Source: Parabacteroides bouchesdurhonensis
Lineage (GTDB): Bacteria > Bacteroidota > Bacteroidia > Bacteroidales > Tannerellaceae
Reading direction: 5' to 3'
Length of the DNA: 64,000 bases
Assembly (NCBI RefSeq): GCF_900186615.1
Contig: NZ_LT896588.1
Coordinates: forward strand, 990,406-1,054,405
Part shown: piece after piece, positions 52,889-62,684 of the stretch
How positions within the stretch are numbered: position 1 is the stretch's first letter
How the letters are laid out: each line of letters starts with the position of its first letter
Translations under genes and position numbers: made by a program
The notes under the pieces: generated by a model
The model's input: the letters and a program-made list of their open reading frames with translations, nothing else
Database searches by the model: none
What the model was told of the DNA's origin: nothing

Positions 52889-54475
52889 ATGAAAGGTATA
52901 AAATATATATTGGCTCTTTTTTCTATGGCCTATGCTTTAAATTCATGTGATAGTGCTTTAGAAACGATCCCAACAGACCGTTTGTCTTCTGATGTATTCT
53001 GGCAGACAAACAATGACGCACGACTTGCGTCCAACGCTTGTTATGATAAATTGCTTAATTTTGACCCGACACTCTTTTTTGAATGTTTATCGGATATAGG
53101 TCACCGTAACTATTACTCTAACGACTGGAGCGTAATGGAAAAAGGGACAGCCGATGCGCAAGCTACTATTTTTTATGATATCTGGAAAAGTCTGTATCAG
53201 GGTATTCGCGCATGTAACAATTACATGGCAAACGTTGATAAAATAGAATCTACCGATCAGGCAGAGTTAGATATCTATACTGCCGAAGTTCGTACTCTAC
53301 GCGCATTTTTCTATTCTTATTTAGTAGAATTATATGGCGATGCACCTTTGGTTACTACTCCAATTACAATAGCAGAATCGAAAGAACTGACAAGAACTCC
53401 GGCTTCTGAGATATTCGCATTTATAGATAAAGAGTTAGAAGCAGCTGTAGCAGTACTTCCTCTCAAACAATCAGAGGTTGGTCGCGTAACGAAAGGAGCA
53501 GCTTTAGCAATTAAAGCAAGAACAGCTTTATATAACGGGAATTATGAAGTGGCAGCTAAAGCAGCCAAAGATATAATGGATTCCGGCGTATACAGTTTGT
53601 ATCCCGAGTATTCAAAGCTGTTTTCATATGATGCAGAAAACGGTTGTGAAGTTTTATTCGACAAACAATATGTTAAAGACCAGTATTCAAACCAGGCAAT
53701 GAGTCTGTTCGGTGTGCGTTCATTATCTCAGGGAGGTTTAAATATAGCTCCAACCCGTACTTTGGTAGATGCGTATGAAATGAAAAACGGTAAATTGATT
53801 ACGGAAGCAGGCAGCGGTTACGATCCTCGCAATCCATATACAAGCAGAGATCCCCGTTTAGGTTTTACTGTTTATGTTCCCGGCTGTACGTTACCTAACG
53901 GAAATATATATAATCCACTGCCAGGAAGTGGTACATCCGATGACTATACACAATATTTGGCCTCTACAACAGGTTTCGGTTTTGCCAAATATATAAATGC
54001 AGAAGACATCGCCACTCCGTCCAATTGCGGCATTAACCTGATTTATATCCGTTATGCAGAAGTTTTATTGATTTATGCAGAAGCAAAAATCGAAATGAAT
54101 AACATCGACAGTTCTGTACTGGATGCAATTAACCAGATACGCAGAAGAAGTGACGTAGACATGCCTCCTATCCCTGACGGGTTATCACAAGCGGAAATGC
54201 GTAAAAAAGTTCGTCATGAACGTTTGGTAGAACTGGCTTTGGAAGGTCAACGCTACTTTGATATTAAACGTTGGAAAATCGGAGAAGAAGTTTGTAACAC
54301 GCCTATTCTTTGTATTTCGTACGTAGATGATAAAGGTGAACTGATATATGCACAAGACGCCGTTAACCCTAAACGTTGGAACAGTCGTGAATATTATTGG
54401 GCAATTCCTTATAATGAAATCTTGATGAATCCTAACTTGTCACAAAATACTGGATGGTCATCTACGGCCCAATGA
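52889..54475 (+). CDS. susD: SusD/RagB glycan-binding lipoprotein (PUL 2)
   Basis: This 528-residue lipoprotein (LNSC, Cys20) has the SusD_N motif LETIPTDRLSSD, TPR helices, and RYAEVLLIYAEAKIEMN and HERLVELALEGQRYFDIKRW near the C-terminus. It is the surface partner of the preceding SusC. A -7 box (54486) and a terminator-like hairpin (54530) follow it before the sulfatase gene. Confidence 0.95.
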   Translation: MKGIKYILALFSMAYALNSCDSALETIPTDRLSSDVFWQTNNDARLASNACYDKLLNFDPTLFFECLSDIGHRNYYSNDWSVMEKGTADAQATIFYDIWKSLYQGIRACNNYMANVDKIESTDQAELDIYTAEVRTLRAFFYSYLVELYGDAPLVTTPITIAESKELTRTPASEIFAFIDKELEAAVAVLPLKQSEVGRVTKGAALAIKARTALYNGNYEVAAKAAKDIMDSGVYSLYPEYSKLFSYDAENGCEVLFDKQYVKDQYSNQAMSLFGVRSLSQGGLNIAPTRTLVDAYEMKNGKLITEAGSGYDPRNPYTSRDPRLGFTVYVPGCTLPNGNIYNPLPGSGTSDDYTQYLASTTGFGFAKYINAEDIATPSNCGINLIYIRYAEVLLIYAEAKIEMNNIDSSVLDAINQIRRRSDVDMPPIPDGLSQAEMRKKVRHERLVELALEGQRYFDIKRWKIGEEVCNTPILCISYVDDKGELIYAQDAVNPKRWNSREYYWAIPYNEILMNPNLSQNTGWSSTAQ

Positions 54476-54485
54476 TAAAATTCAT

Positions 54486-54493
54486 TATATTTG
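54486..54493 (+). promoter_or_regulatory. -7 box between susD and the sulfatase gene
   Basis: TATATTTG lies ten bases after the susD stop and upstream of a hairpin; no -33 is visible. It may allow separate sulfatase expression, but any transcript would pass the hairpin at 54530. Confidence 0.35.
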
Positions 54494-54529
54494 CTTATAA
54501 TTGACACTAAACTTGTACATATCATATCT

Positions 54530-54562
54530 TCCTCCGAGGCATTAATGCTTCGGAGGAGTTTT
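54530..54562 (+). terminator. Hairpin/terminator after susD (PUL 2)
   Basis: TCCTCCGA (54530-54537) pairs with TCGGAGGA (54550-54557), an inner GCATT/AATGC pairing closes the loop, and TTTT follows. Confidence 0.8.
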
Positions 54563-54591
54563 CTTATCGCACATTAAAAAACAATATAATT

Positions 54592-56259
54592 ATGAACAAG
54601 AATACATTTAAACTAGCTTCTCTAGGGATGTTAGCTGCATTAACACCTTCTATGCAGGCACAAAAAGATGCTCGTCCGAATATACTTGTTATTCTGGCTG
54701 ACGATATGGGATATTCTGATTTGGGCTGTTACGGTGGGGAAATCCAAACACCTAATCTTGATAAACTGGCACAAAACGGTTTACGCTTTACCCATTTTTA
54801 TAATACAAGCCGTAGTTGCCCTACACGGGCATCTTTATTAACCGGTCTATACCAACATCAGGCCGGCATCGGACGTATGACCTTCGACGATCATAAACCC
54901 GGTTATCGTGGAACAATGACCCACAATGGAGTAACAATTGCAGAAGCATTGAAAGAATCAGGCTATAATACAGCATGGGTTGGGAAATGGCATATTGCAG
55001 AAACTCCGTTACGTCCGGATCAACGCCAATGGCTGGCCCATCAAGTACAACATGATGAATTTACGCCTAAAGAAAACTACCCGATCAACCGTGGTTTCCA
55101 AGATTGTTATGGAACAATCTACGGGGTAGTTGATTACTTTGACCCATTCAGTTTAATCAGCGGAGATAAACCGGTAAATACTGTTCCAAAAGACTACTAC
55201 AGCACGATAGCACTGGCAGATACAGCCGTTGCTTATGTAAACAAGTATGCAGAATCGGAAAATCCGTTCTTCATGTATCTGGCTTTCCATTGCCCACACT
55301 GGCCGTTACACGCGCTGCCCGAAGATATCAAGAAGTATGAAGACACCTACAAATGCGGTTGGCAAGCTATCCGTGAAGCACGTTATGAACGGATGAAAAA
55401 ACTGAAAATATTTGGTGATGCCGATAATTTCTTGTCTCCACGCCAATTTACCGATTCTTGGGAAGAAAATCCGGACAAAGAATGGGATGCCCGTGCAATG
55501 GCAGTCCATGCCGCAATGGTTGACCGTATGGATCAGGAAATCGGTCGAGTAATAAAAGCGCTTGAAGAAAATGGTCAATTGGATAATACATTGATTCTTT
55601 TTATGTCTGATAACGGCTGCAGTAATGAAGACTGCCAGAACTATTCAGAAGGAGAAAATGACCGTCCCGCAGAAACACGTAGCGGTGAAAAAATAATTTA
55701 TCCACGTCATAAAGAAGTATTACCCGGCCCGGAAACATCTTATGCCTCTGTTGGAGCAAGATGGGCTAACGCTGCCAATACTCCGTTCCGTTTCTGGAAA
55801 GCTAAATCATACGAAGGCGGTATCTGTACCCCGATGATTGCACACTGGCCACAAGGTATCAAACAACCTAAGGGTTCTATCAATACGCAGATGGGACATG
55901 TAATGGATATTATGGCAACTTGTCTGGATATATCCGGAGCTAAATATCCGACAGAATACAATGGTAACAAAATTATTCCTTTAGTTGGTGAAAGTCTGAA
56001 TCCGGTATTCAAGACCGGGGTACGTAAAGGACATCGTGAACTTTGCTTTGAACATTTCAATGAAAAAGCACTTATTGATGCTTCCGGTTGGAAAATTGTA
56101 TGGCCTAATAACCAAAAAAATTGGGAGTTGTACAATTTGAATGAAGACCGCAGTGAAATGCACAACCTGGCAGATCAATACCCGGACAAAGTAAAAGAAA
56201 TGGTTGCCCGTTACGAGGAATGGGAAAAGGGCTACATGGTAGTTCCTCGTCCGGAATAA
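54592..56259 (+). CDS. Sulfatase with serine-type formylglycine site
   Basis: This 555-residue exported sulfatase (signal peptide ending near SMQAQ) has the metal site ILADDMGYSDLGCYGG and the active-site segment SRSCPTRASLLTG. The family consensus is C/S-x-P-x-R, and here the residue four before Arg79 is Ser75 (S-C-P-T-R), so formylglycine would come from serine, needing an anaerobic sulfatase-maturating enzyme (anSME) encoded elsewhere. Other ligands are in SDNGCSNED. It probably desulfates the PUL 2 glycan; the exact sulfate position is unknown. Confidence 0.93.
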   Translation: MNKNTFKLASLGMLAALTPSMQAQKDARPNILVILADDMGYSDLGCYGGEIQTPNLDKLAQNGLRFTHFYNTSRSCPTRASLLTGLYQHQAGIGRMTFDDHKPGYRGTMTHNGVTIAEALKESGYNTAWVGKWHIAETPLRPDQRQWLAHQVQHDEFTPKENYPINRGFQDCYGTIYGVVDYFDPFSLISGDKPVNTVPKDYYSTIALADTAVAYVNKYAESENPFFMYLAFHCPHWPLHALPEDIKKYEDTYKCGWQAIREARYERMKKLKIFGDADNFLSPRQFTDSWEENPDKEWDARAMAVHAAMVDRMDQEIGRVIKALEENGQLDNTLILFMSDNGCSNEDCQNYSEGENDRPAETRSGEKIIYPRHKEVLPGPETSYASVGARWANAANTPFRFWKAKSYEGGICTPMIAHWPQGIKQPKGSINTQMGHVMDIMATCLDISGAKYPTEYNGNKIIPLVGESLNPVFKTGVRKGHRELCFEHFNEKALIDASGWKIVWPNNQKNWELYNLNEDRSEMHNLADQYPDKVKEMVARYEEWEKGYMVVPRPE

Positions 56260-56294
56260 AGAAAGTTAAGCAAAACAACTTTTACTACTTTCTT
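56259..56294 (+). terminator. Weak hairpin after the sulfatase gene
   Basis: AAGAAAGT (56259-56266) pairs with ACTTTCTT (56287-56294), with a 20-base loop. The next gene begins 25 bases later, so it may only reduce read-through. Confidence 0.4.
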
Positions 56295-56318
56295 AAATCT
56301 CAATAAATCATATCTTTA

Positions 56319-58838
56319 ATGAAAAGTAAATTCTGTTCTTTAGCCATTAGTGCTATTTTATTCAGTGCATGCAGCTCTCCTGTTGTCACTGAAACGTATA
56401 TGCCGGCAGCGGAGAATAATCTCCGCGCTCCGGCTGTACCGTTAGTCACTATCGACCCATACACCAGTATATGGTCATTTGCAGATAAATTAAATGAAGA
56501 AAATACCCGCCACTGGACGGGTAAAAACTTCCCTCTTCTGGGAGGTATCCGGGTCGATGGAAAATCATATCGTTTTATGGGAGTGGACGATTTCTCCGTA
56601 ACTCCTGTAGTAGGAACAGCCGCCAGCGGATTATGGAAAGGTATGTACACGGAAAAAGCTCCAGCCGGTGACTGGATGACGGTAGATTACAAAGCTGACG
56701 GATGGAAAACGGCGAAAGCCGCATTCGGGACAAAAGAGAATCCACATCTCTCTACTCCTTGGACCACAGATGATATTTGGGTACGGCGTACCTTTGATAT
56801 GCCATCCGGATTGAGTGACGAACCGCTATACGTTCAATATTCTCATGACGACAACATCGAAGTTTATGTGAACGGAACACTGGTTGCCGTTACAGGCAAT
56901 GGATTGGATTATGACTTGCTGAAAGAGATTCCTGAAAGTGTAGTAAAAACACTGAAACCTACCGGGAATGTCATAGCAGCCCACTGCCATAATAATGGAG
57001 GCGGTGCATACGTGGATCTGGGTATTTCCCAAAAGGTAAAAAGCGACAACTCTTTTGACGCATGTGCCAAGCAAATCGCAGTCAACGTAATGCCTACACA
57101 GACATTTTATACGTTTGAATGCGGCGGTGTACAATTGGATGTTATTTTTACAGCTCCATTCTTGACGGATGATCTGGATTTAATGGCTTCGCCGTTCAAT
57201 TACATCACTTATCAGGTACGTTCGCTAGATGGAAAGGAACACGATGTTCAGGTCTATATGGAAACAACCCCTCAACTGGCGGTAAACAGCATTGATCAAG
57301 CCGTTTCTTTCGAGATGATCGACAAAAACGGCATGACCTATCTTAAAACCGGTTCTGTAGAACAACCTGTTTTAGGTAAATCCGGCGATGATTTGCGTAT
57401 CGATTGGGGATACCTTTATCTGGCAGCCGAGCAATCTCCCCGCGTAACAATGTCTATCGACGAGTATTTTGCGACAAAGAATGAGTTTATGGCTAATGGA
57501 AGACTTTCCGGTAAAGTAGGAAATGTATCTGCCGATATGCAAAAACAAATGACCGTACTCGCATATGCGGATAATCTGGGAAAGGTATCAAACAACATGG
57601 TTTCCGGTCACGTCATGATTGGATATGATGATTTGTATTCCATTCAATATTTCGGAAACAACCGTATGCCTTATTGGAAACACAACGGAGAAGTAGACAT
57701 ATTCAAAGCTTTTTCAAACGGGGCAAAGAATTATACGGATGTAATGCAACGCTGTCAGGCATTCGACGCACAGATGATGCAAGACGCTGTGGCATCGGGA
57801 GGACAGAAATATGCAGAACTTTGCGCATTGGTTTACCGTCAGGCTATTGCCGCCCATAAACTGGTGACAGATAAAGAAGGCAATTTATTATTCTTTTCCA
57901 AAGAAAACTTCAGCAACGGTTCAATAGGAACGGTAGACATCACTTATCCGTCTGCTCCGCTATTTCTTGTATATAATCCCGAGTTATTGAAAGGTATGCT
58001 AAATCCTATCTTCTATTTCAGTGAAAGCGGGAAATGGACAAAGCCGTTCGCAGCACATGACGTAGGCACATATCCATTGGCCAATGGTCAGACTTACGGC
58101 GGCGACATGCCTGTGGAAGAAAGCGGCAACATGCTTATCCTTATGGCAGCAATTGCCCAAATAGAAGGGAATGCGGATTATGCGGCCAAACATTGGGATG
58201 TGCTGACAACTTGGGCAGACTATTTGCAAAAAGAAGGTCTTGATCCTGAAAACCAGCTCTGCACCGATGACTTTGCCGGCCATTTTGCCCATAATACCAA
58301 TTTATCTATCAAAGCAATCATAGGTGTTGCGGGATACGGAAAACTGGCAGCTATGCTGGGTAAAAACGATGTGGCAGAACGTTATACAAACGCGGCAAAA
58401 GAAATGGCATCCAAATGGGTAACAATGGCAAACGATGGAGATCATTATCGTCTGACATTCGATCAACCGGGTACGTGGAGTCAAAAGTATAATCTTGTTT
58501 GGGATCGTTTGTTAGGCTTCAACATTTTCCCAACCGATGTCGCGACTACGGAAATGGCTTATTATAAGACAAAACAGAATAAATATGGCCTGCCTTTAGA
58601 CAACCGCAAAGATTATACAAAATCCGACTGGATTCTTTGGTCGGCTTGCCTGACAGGAAATCCGGCAGACTTCACCGCGTTGGTAGAACCGGTTTGGTTA
58701 TATGCAAACGAAACAACTTCACGCGTGCCTTTAAGTGACTGGCATTTCACCAGCAATGGTTCACAACGAGGTTTTCAGGCACGTTCTGTCGTTGGCGGTT
58801 ATTTCATGAAAATGCTGAATGATAAAATACTAAAATAA
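56319..58838 (+). CDS. DUF4965/DUF5127 glutaminase-like exported protein
   Basis: This 839-residue lipoprotein (FSAC, Cys15 region) begins with the PAVPLVTIDPYTSIWS segment of the DUF4964/DUF5127/DUF4965/DUF1793 group, annotated as glutaminase A-like after a fungal enzyme. An inserted sugar-binding-like beta domain (about 115-235) and an (alpha/alpha)-type C-terminal region with PVEESGNMLILMAAIAQIEG and KYNLVWDRLLGFNIFP are visible. In PULs these proteins are suspected glycosidases rather than glutaminases. It is the last gene of PUL 2. Confidence 0.87.
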   Translation: MKSKFCSLAISAILFSACSSPVVTETYMPAAENNLRAPAVPLVTIDPYTSIWSFADKLNEENTRHWTGKNFPLLGGIRVDGKSYRFMGVDDFSVTPVVGTAASGLWKGMYTEKAPAGDWMTVDYKADGWKTAKAAFGTKENPHLSTPWTTDDIWVRRTFDMPSGLSDEPLYVQYSHDDNIEVYVNGTLVAVTGNGLDYDLLKEIPESVVKTLKPTGNVIAAHCHNNGGGAYVDLGISQKVKSDNSFDACAKQIAVNVMPTQTFYTFECGGVQLDVIFTAPFLTDDLDLMASPFNYITYQVRSLDGKEHDVQVYMETTPQLAVNSIDQAVSFEMIDKNGMTYLKTGSVEQPVLGKSGDDLRIDWGYLYLAAEQSPRVTMSIDEYFATKNEFMANGRLSGKVGNVSADMQKQMTVLAYADNLGKVSNNMVSGHVMIGYDDLYSIQYFGNNRMPYWKHNGEVDIFKAFSNGAKNYTDVMQRCQAFDAQMMQDAVASGGQKYAELCALVYRQAIAAHKLVTDKEGNLLFFSKENFSNGSIGTVDITYPSAPLFLVYNPELLKGMLNPIFYFSESGKWTKPFAAHDVGTYPLANGQTYGGDMPVEESGNMLILMAAIAQIEGNADYAAKHWDVLTTWADYLQKEGLDPENQLCTDDFAGHFAHNTNLSIKAIIGVAGYGKLAAMLGKNDVAERYTNAAKEMASKWVTMANDGDHYRLTFDQPGTWSQKYNLVWDRLLGFNIFPTDVATTEMAYYKTKQNKYGLPLDNRKDYTKSDWILWSACLTGNPADFTALVEPVWLYANETTSRVPLSDWHFTSNGSQRGFQARSVVGGYFMKMLNDKILK

Positions 58839-58859
58839 TCATCACTGTTTTTTATTAGC

Positions 58860-58893
58860 AAAAAGGGTGCGTCAAGCAAGACGCACCCTTTTT
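58860..58893 (+). terminator. Strong terminator closing PUL 2
   Basis: AAAAAGGGTGCGTC and GACGCACCCTTTTT form a 14-base perfect stem with a six-base loop and a U-tract. Confidence 0.95.
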
Positions 58894-58920
58894 ATATATC
58901 AATCTTTTTCCCAAAATATT

Positions 58921-59001
58921 CATCCCGAACTCTTCACCAAATCATCGGGATCTTTTTTCCAAATCATCAGGATGTTTTTATAAAATGATCCCGATGATTT
59001 T
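58921..59001. repeat. Dispersed ATCATCGGGAT-type repeat, locus 3
   Basis: Cores CATCCCGA, ATCATCGGGAT, ATCATCAGGAT and ATGATCCCGATGAT start about 20-22 bases apart at 58921, 58941, 58963 and 58985. Same family as the arrays at 21541 and 45093. Confidence 0.8.
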
Positions 59002-59075
59002 AAATACAAACAATCCGCAAAGAACACCGTTTTTTATTATTCCGGTAATATTTTGTATATTTACCCCTCGTTATA

Positions 59076-61817
59076 ATGGATTGTATGAAACCTGAAGATA
59101 TCACAGAACAAGAAGACAACAAAGAGCCTGAAGGAACGGACAGTCAGCCTGTGGCTGACAACATTCAGGAGACAGAAAAGATAGAAAATAATCCGGAAAC
59201 CCATTCGGAATACAAAGTACCGACAAAAACGGAAGGACGTATTACCTACCATTTGTCGGGGATGTATCAGGATTGGTTTCTCGATTACGCTTCTTACGTA
59301 ATCCTGGAACGTGCCGTACCGCATATTAATGACGGGTTAAAACCTGTTCAACGCCGTATCCTGCATTCCATGAAAAGACTGGATGACGGACGATACAATA
59401 AAGTTGCCAATATCGTAGGGCATACCATGCAATTTCATCCACATGGTGATGCGTCCATAGGTGACGCCCTGGTGCAGTTAGGACAAAAAGATTTATTGAT
59501 AGACTGCCAGGGCAACTGGGGAAATATCCTTACGGGCGACGGAGCTGCCGCTCCCCGTTATATCGAAGCGCGACTATCTAAATTTGCTCTCGAAACCGTA
59601 TTTAATCCGAAGACTACTACATGGCAACTTTCTTATGACGGAAGAAATAGAGAACCTGTTACACTTCCCATAAAATTCCCGTTACTACTCGCTCAGGGAG
59701 TTGAAGGTATAGCCGTTGGCCTTTCTTCTAAGATATTACCGCATAATTTTAATGAACTGCTCGATGCTTCCATTGCTTATCTGAATGGTGAAGAATTTAC
59801 TCTTTATCCGGATTTCCAGACAGGCGGCTATGTTGATGTTTCAAAATACAACGATGGAGAACGAGGCGGCTCGGTAAAAATACGGGCCAAAATCAACAAG
59901 TTGGATAATAAAACACTTGTTATCAGTGAAATTCCTTACGGACGTACAACATCTTCGCTTATAGAATCTATATTAAAAGCAAATGATAAAGGGAAGATTA
60001 AGATAAAAAAAGTTGATGACAATACAGCCCAAAGCGCGGAGATTCTGGTACATCTGGCCCCTGGCGTTTCATCAGACAAAACGATAGATGCTCTATACGC
60101 TTTTACAGATTGTGAAATAAGTATCTCTCCAAACTGTTGTGTTATCAAAGATGATAAGCCTCATTTTCTGACGGTAAGTGATGTATTACGCCATTCTACG
60201 GACAACACATTAACTTTATTACGCACCGAACTGGAGATACAAAAGGCAGAACAAGAAGAAGCATTGTTCTTCGCCTCTTTAGAAAGAATTTTCATTGAGG
60301 AACGTATTTATAAAGACAAAGAATTTGAGAACGCGAAGGATATGGATGAAGCAATTGCCCATATCGACCTTCGTTTGGAACCGTTTAAGCCTAAATTGAA
60401 CAGAGAAGTTACCCGTGACGATATTCTCAAACTAATGGAGATAAAGATGGGTCGTATCCTGAAATTTAATTCAGATAAATGCGATGCAATAATCGCTCAA
60501 ATTAAAAAAGAGATTGAGCAGATCAACCATCATCTCAACAATATTGTAGCTTATACAATCGATTGGTTTTCCATGCTGAAAGAAAAGTATGGAAAAAACT
60601 ATCCCCGGATGACAGAAGTGCGTAGTTTTGACACAATCGAAGCAACTAAGGTTGTCGAGGCCAACGAAAAGTTGTATATCAATCGCGCCGAAGGCTTTAT
60701 CGGCACAGGGCTGAAAAAAGATGAATTCGTATGTAACTGTTCAGACATCGACGATATCATTCTTTTCTACCGGAACGGAACTTATAAAGTAGTGAAGGTA
60801 TGCGACAAGATGTTTATCGGCAAAGATATTCTGTTTGTAAACGTGTTTAAACGTAATGACAACCGGACTATTTATAATGTTGTATATAGAGATGGTAAGG
60901 CTGGGTACAATTACATTAAGCGCTTTGCCATAACCGGCGTTACACGTGACAAAGAATATGACATAACAAAAGGAACTGAAGGATCCCGGATTCTTTATTT
61001 CAGTGCAAACCCGAATGGAGAAGCCGAAACAATTAAAGTGATCTTGAAACCGAAACCTCGCCAGAAGGTACTTGTTTTCGAGAAAGACTTTAGCGAAATT
61101 GTAATCAAAGGGCGCGGCTCCATGGGAAATATCCTCACAAAGGCAGACATCCATAAGATTAGCTTGAAGCAGAAAGGTTCATCTACTTTAGGAGGCCGTC
61201 AAGTATGGTTTGACCGGGATATCCTGCGTCTGAATTATGACGGAAGAGGAGAAGAACTGGGTGAATTCCAAAGTGACGATTTAATCCTTGTGATTTTACA
61301 AAATGGTGATTTCTACACAACAAATTTTGATCTGAGTAATCACTATGAAAACGATATTCTCGCAATAGAGAAATTTGATGCGAACAAAATATGGACAGCA
61401 GCATTATATGATGCAGACCAGAAGTATCCATATTTGAAACGTTTTCAGCTGGAAGCAGGCAGCCGCAAACAAAACTTTTTAGGAGATAATCCCAAAAGCC
61501 GTTTATTTATCTTGACTGATGAAGCCTATCCCCGTATTGAGGTTGTATTTGGAGGAAACGACGCTTTCCGGGGTTCATTAGTAGTGGATGCCGAAGAGTT
61601 CATAGCTGTAAAAGGTTTCAAAGCGAAAGGTAAACGTATCACGACTTATGAAGTGGAAACAATAAACGAACTGGAACCATCCCGTTTTGCAACATCATCT
61701 CAACCATCAGATATTGTGGAAGAAAACGACAATGAAGAAGAGAACGAAGATGATGACAAAAGCAGTTCGGATATTATAGACGAAATTACCGGACAGATGA
61801 ACCTATTTGATAAATAG
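59076..61817 (+). CDS. parC: DNA topoisomerase IV/gyrase subunit A (ParC-type)
   Basis: This 913-residue protein has a 55-residue acidic N-terminal extension, then the type IIA topoisomerase A domain (LERAVPHINDGLKPVQRRIL) with catalytic Tyr162 after Arg161 (AAPRYIEARLSKF), a long coiled-coil region and a C-terminal beta-pinwheel followed by an acidic tail. The quinolone region reads FHPHGDASIGDALVQLGQ, with Ala126 where E. coli GyrA has Ser83. It cuts and passes DNA strands with a ParE/GyrB partner not encoded here; the weak C-terminal GyrA-box signature favours ParC over GyrA. The next gene starts four bases after its stop. Confidence 0.9.
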   Translation: MDCMKPEDITEQEDNKEPEGTDSQPVADNIQETEKIENNPETHSEYKVPTKTEGRITYHLSGMYQDWFLDYASYVILERAVPHINDGLKPVQRRILHSMKRLDDGRYNKVANIVGHTMQFHPHGDASIGDALVQLGQKDLLIDCQGNWGNILTGDGAAAPRYIEARLSKFALETVFNPKTTTWQLSYDGRNREPVTLPIKFPLLLAQGVEGIAVGLSSKILPHNFNELLDASIAYLNGEEFTLYPDFQTGGYVDVSKYNDGERGGSVKIRAKINKLDNKTLVISEIPYGRTTSSLIESILKANDKGKIKIKKVDDNTAQSAEILVHLAPGVSSDKTIDALYAFTDCEISISPNCCVIKDDKPHFLTVSDVLRHSTDNTLTLLRTELEIQKAEQEEALFFASLERIFIEERIYKDKEFENAKDMDEAIAHIDLRLEPFKPKLNREVTRDDILKLMEIKMGRILKFNSDKCDAIIAQIKKEIEQINHHLNNIVAYTIDWFSMLKEKYGKNYPRMTEVRSFDTIEATKVVEANEKLYINRAEGFIGTGLKKDEFVCNCSDIDDIILFYRNGTYKVVKVCDKMFIGKDILFVNVFKRNDNRTIYNVVYRDGKAGYNYIKRFAITGVTRDKEYDITKGTEGSRILYFSANPNGEAETIKVILKPKPRQKVLVFEKDFSEIVIKGRGSMGNILTKADIHKISLKQKGSSTLGGRQVWFDRDILRLNYDGRGEELGEFQSDDLILVILQNGDFYTTNFDLSNHYENDILAIEKFDANKIWTAALYDADQKYPYLKRFQLEAGSRKQNFLGDNPKSRLFILTDEAYPRIEVVFGGNDAFRGSLVVDAEEFIAVKGFKAKGKRITTYEVETINELEPSRFATSSQPSDIVEENDNEEENEDDDKSSSDIIDEITGQMNLFDK

Positions 61818-61820
61818 ATT

Positions 61821-62684
61821 ATGAAACAACTTGCTCTCCTGATAAGTTTCTTTTTTTACCTTTCCATATTGCCGCTTATGGCACAGGATGGCAAGAATGA
61901 GGACTGGTCTATCAACGAAGGCACAATGGTTGGTGCCGGCAGAATGCACCTTATGGATACATACCTTACTCCCGGCATTGACATAAACTATAGCGGCTGG
62001 ACTTTGCGTATCATGGACGAGCGTTTGAAGAGAGTCAAATTAGCTAACTACAACGTTACCCGCCAGCAGATTGTAAGTATAGACGGAGGACGTACTACAA
62101 ATCCGTCGGGAAGTGCTATTGATTATGCTTTCTTTTTAGACTACACATTGGGGTATTATTATCATTTTCCGGTTATGCCCGGACTAAAACTTCTTGCAGG
62201 AAGTTCCGGCCATCTGCTTGGCGGATGTATCTACAATACCCGCAACACGAACAACCCGGTATCTGCTAAAGCCGATATAGACCTGAACTTGTCCGGAATG
62301 GCCATTTACAATCTCAGAATAAAGAATTATCCTATTACATTCCGTTACCAGTTGACAGTACCTTTTGCCGGCGTTTCTTTTGCTCCGCATTATAACCAGT
62401 CTTATTATGAGATGTTCGGACTGGGTAACCATTCGGGCATGGTGCAGTTCAATTCATTCCATAACAAGTTTGCAATGAAGCATTATATTACCGCCGATTT
62501 TCCGGTAGGCAAACTAACAATCCGCATGGGATATCTAAACAGCCGCTACCAGACAGACATGAATAGCATTGACAGTCATATCATTACTCATACATTCATG
62601 CTTGGTTTCGTAAAAGAATTTGTTTCTTTCGGAGGCAAGCGGGCCATGAATAATAAGCATACATACAAAAGTACTTACTATTAA
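61821..62684 (+). CDS. DUF3316-like exported protein
   Basis: This 287-residue protein has a signal peptide ending near LMAQD and a predominantly beta structure (GYYYHFPVMPGLKLLAGSSG, RIMDERLKRVKLANYN), which resembles the DUF3316 family of Bacteroidetes outer-membrane-associated proteins. No function is known. It lies three bases after parC and its stop codon touches the next start codon, suggesting a parC-DUF3316-S41 transcript. Confidence 0.75.
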   Translation: MKQLALLISFFFYLSILPLMAQDGKNEDWSINEGTMVGAGRMHLMDTYLTPGIDINYSGWTLRIMDERLKRVKLANYNVTRQQIVSIDGGRTTNPSGSAIDYAFFLDYTLGYYYHFPVMPGLKLLAGSSGHLLGGCIYNTRNTNNPVSAKADIDLNLSGMAIYNLRIKNYPITFRYQLTVPFAGVSFAPHYNQSYYEMFGLGNHSGMVQFNSFHNKFAMKHYITADFPVGKLTIRMGYLNSRYQTDMNSIDSHIITHTFMLGFVKEFVSFGGKRAMNNKHTYKSTYY

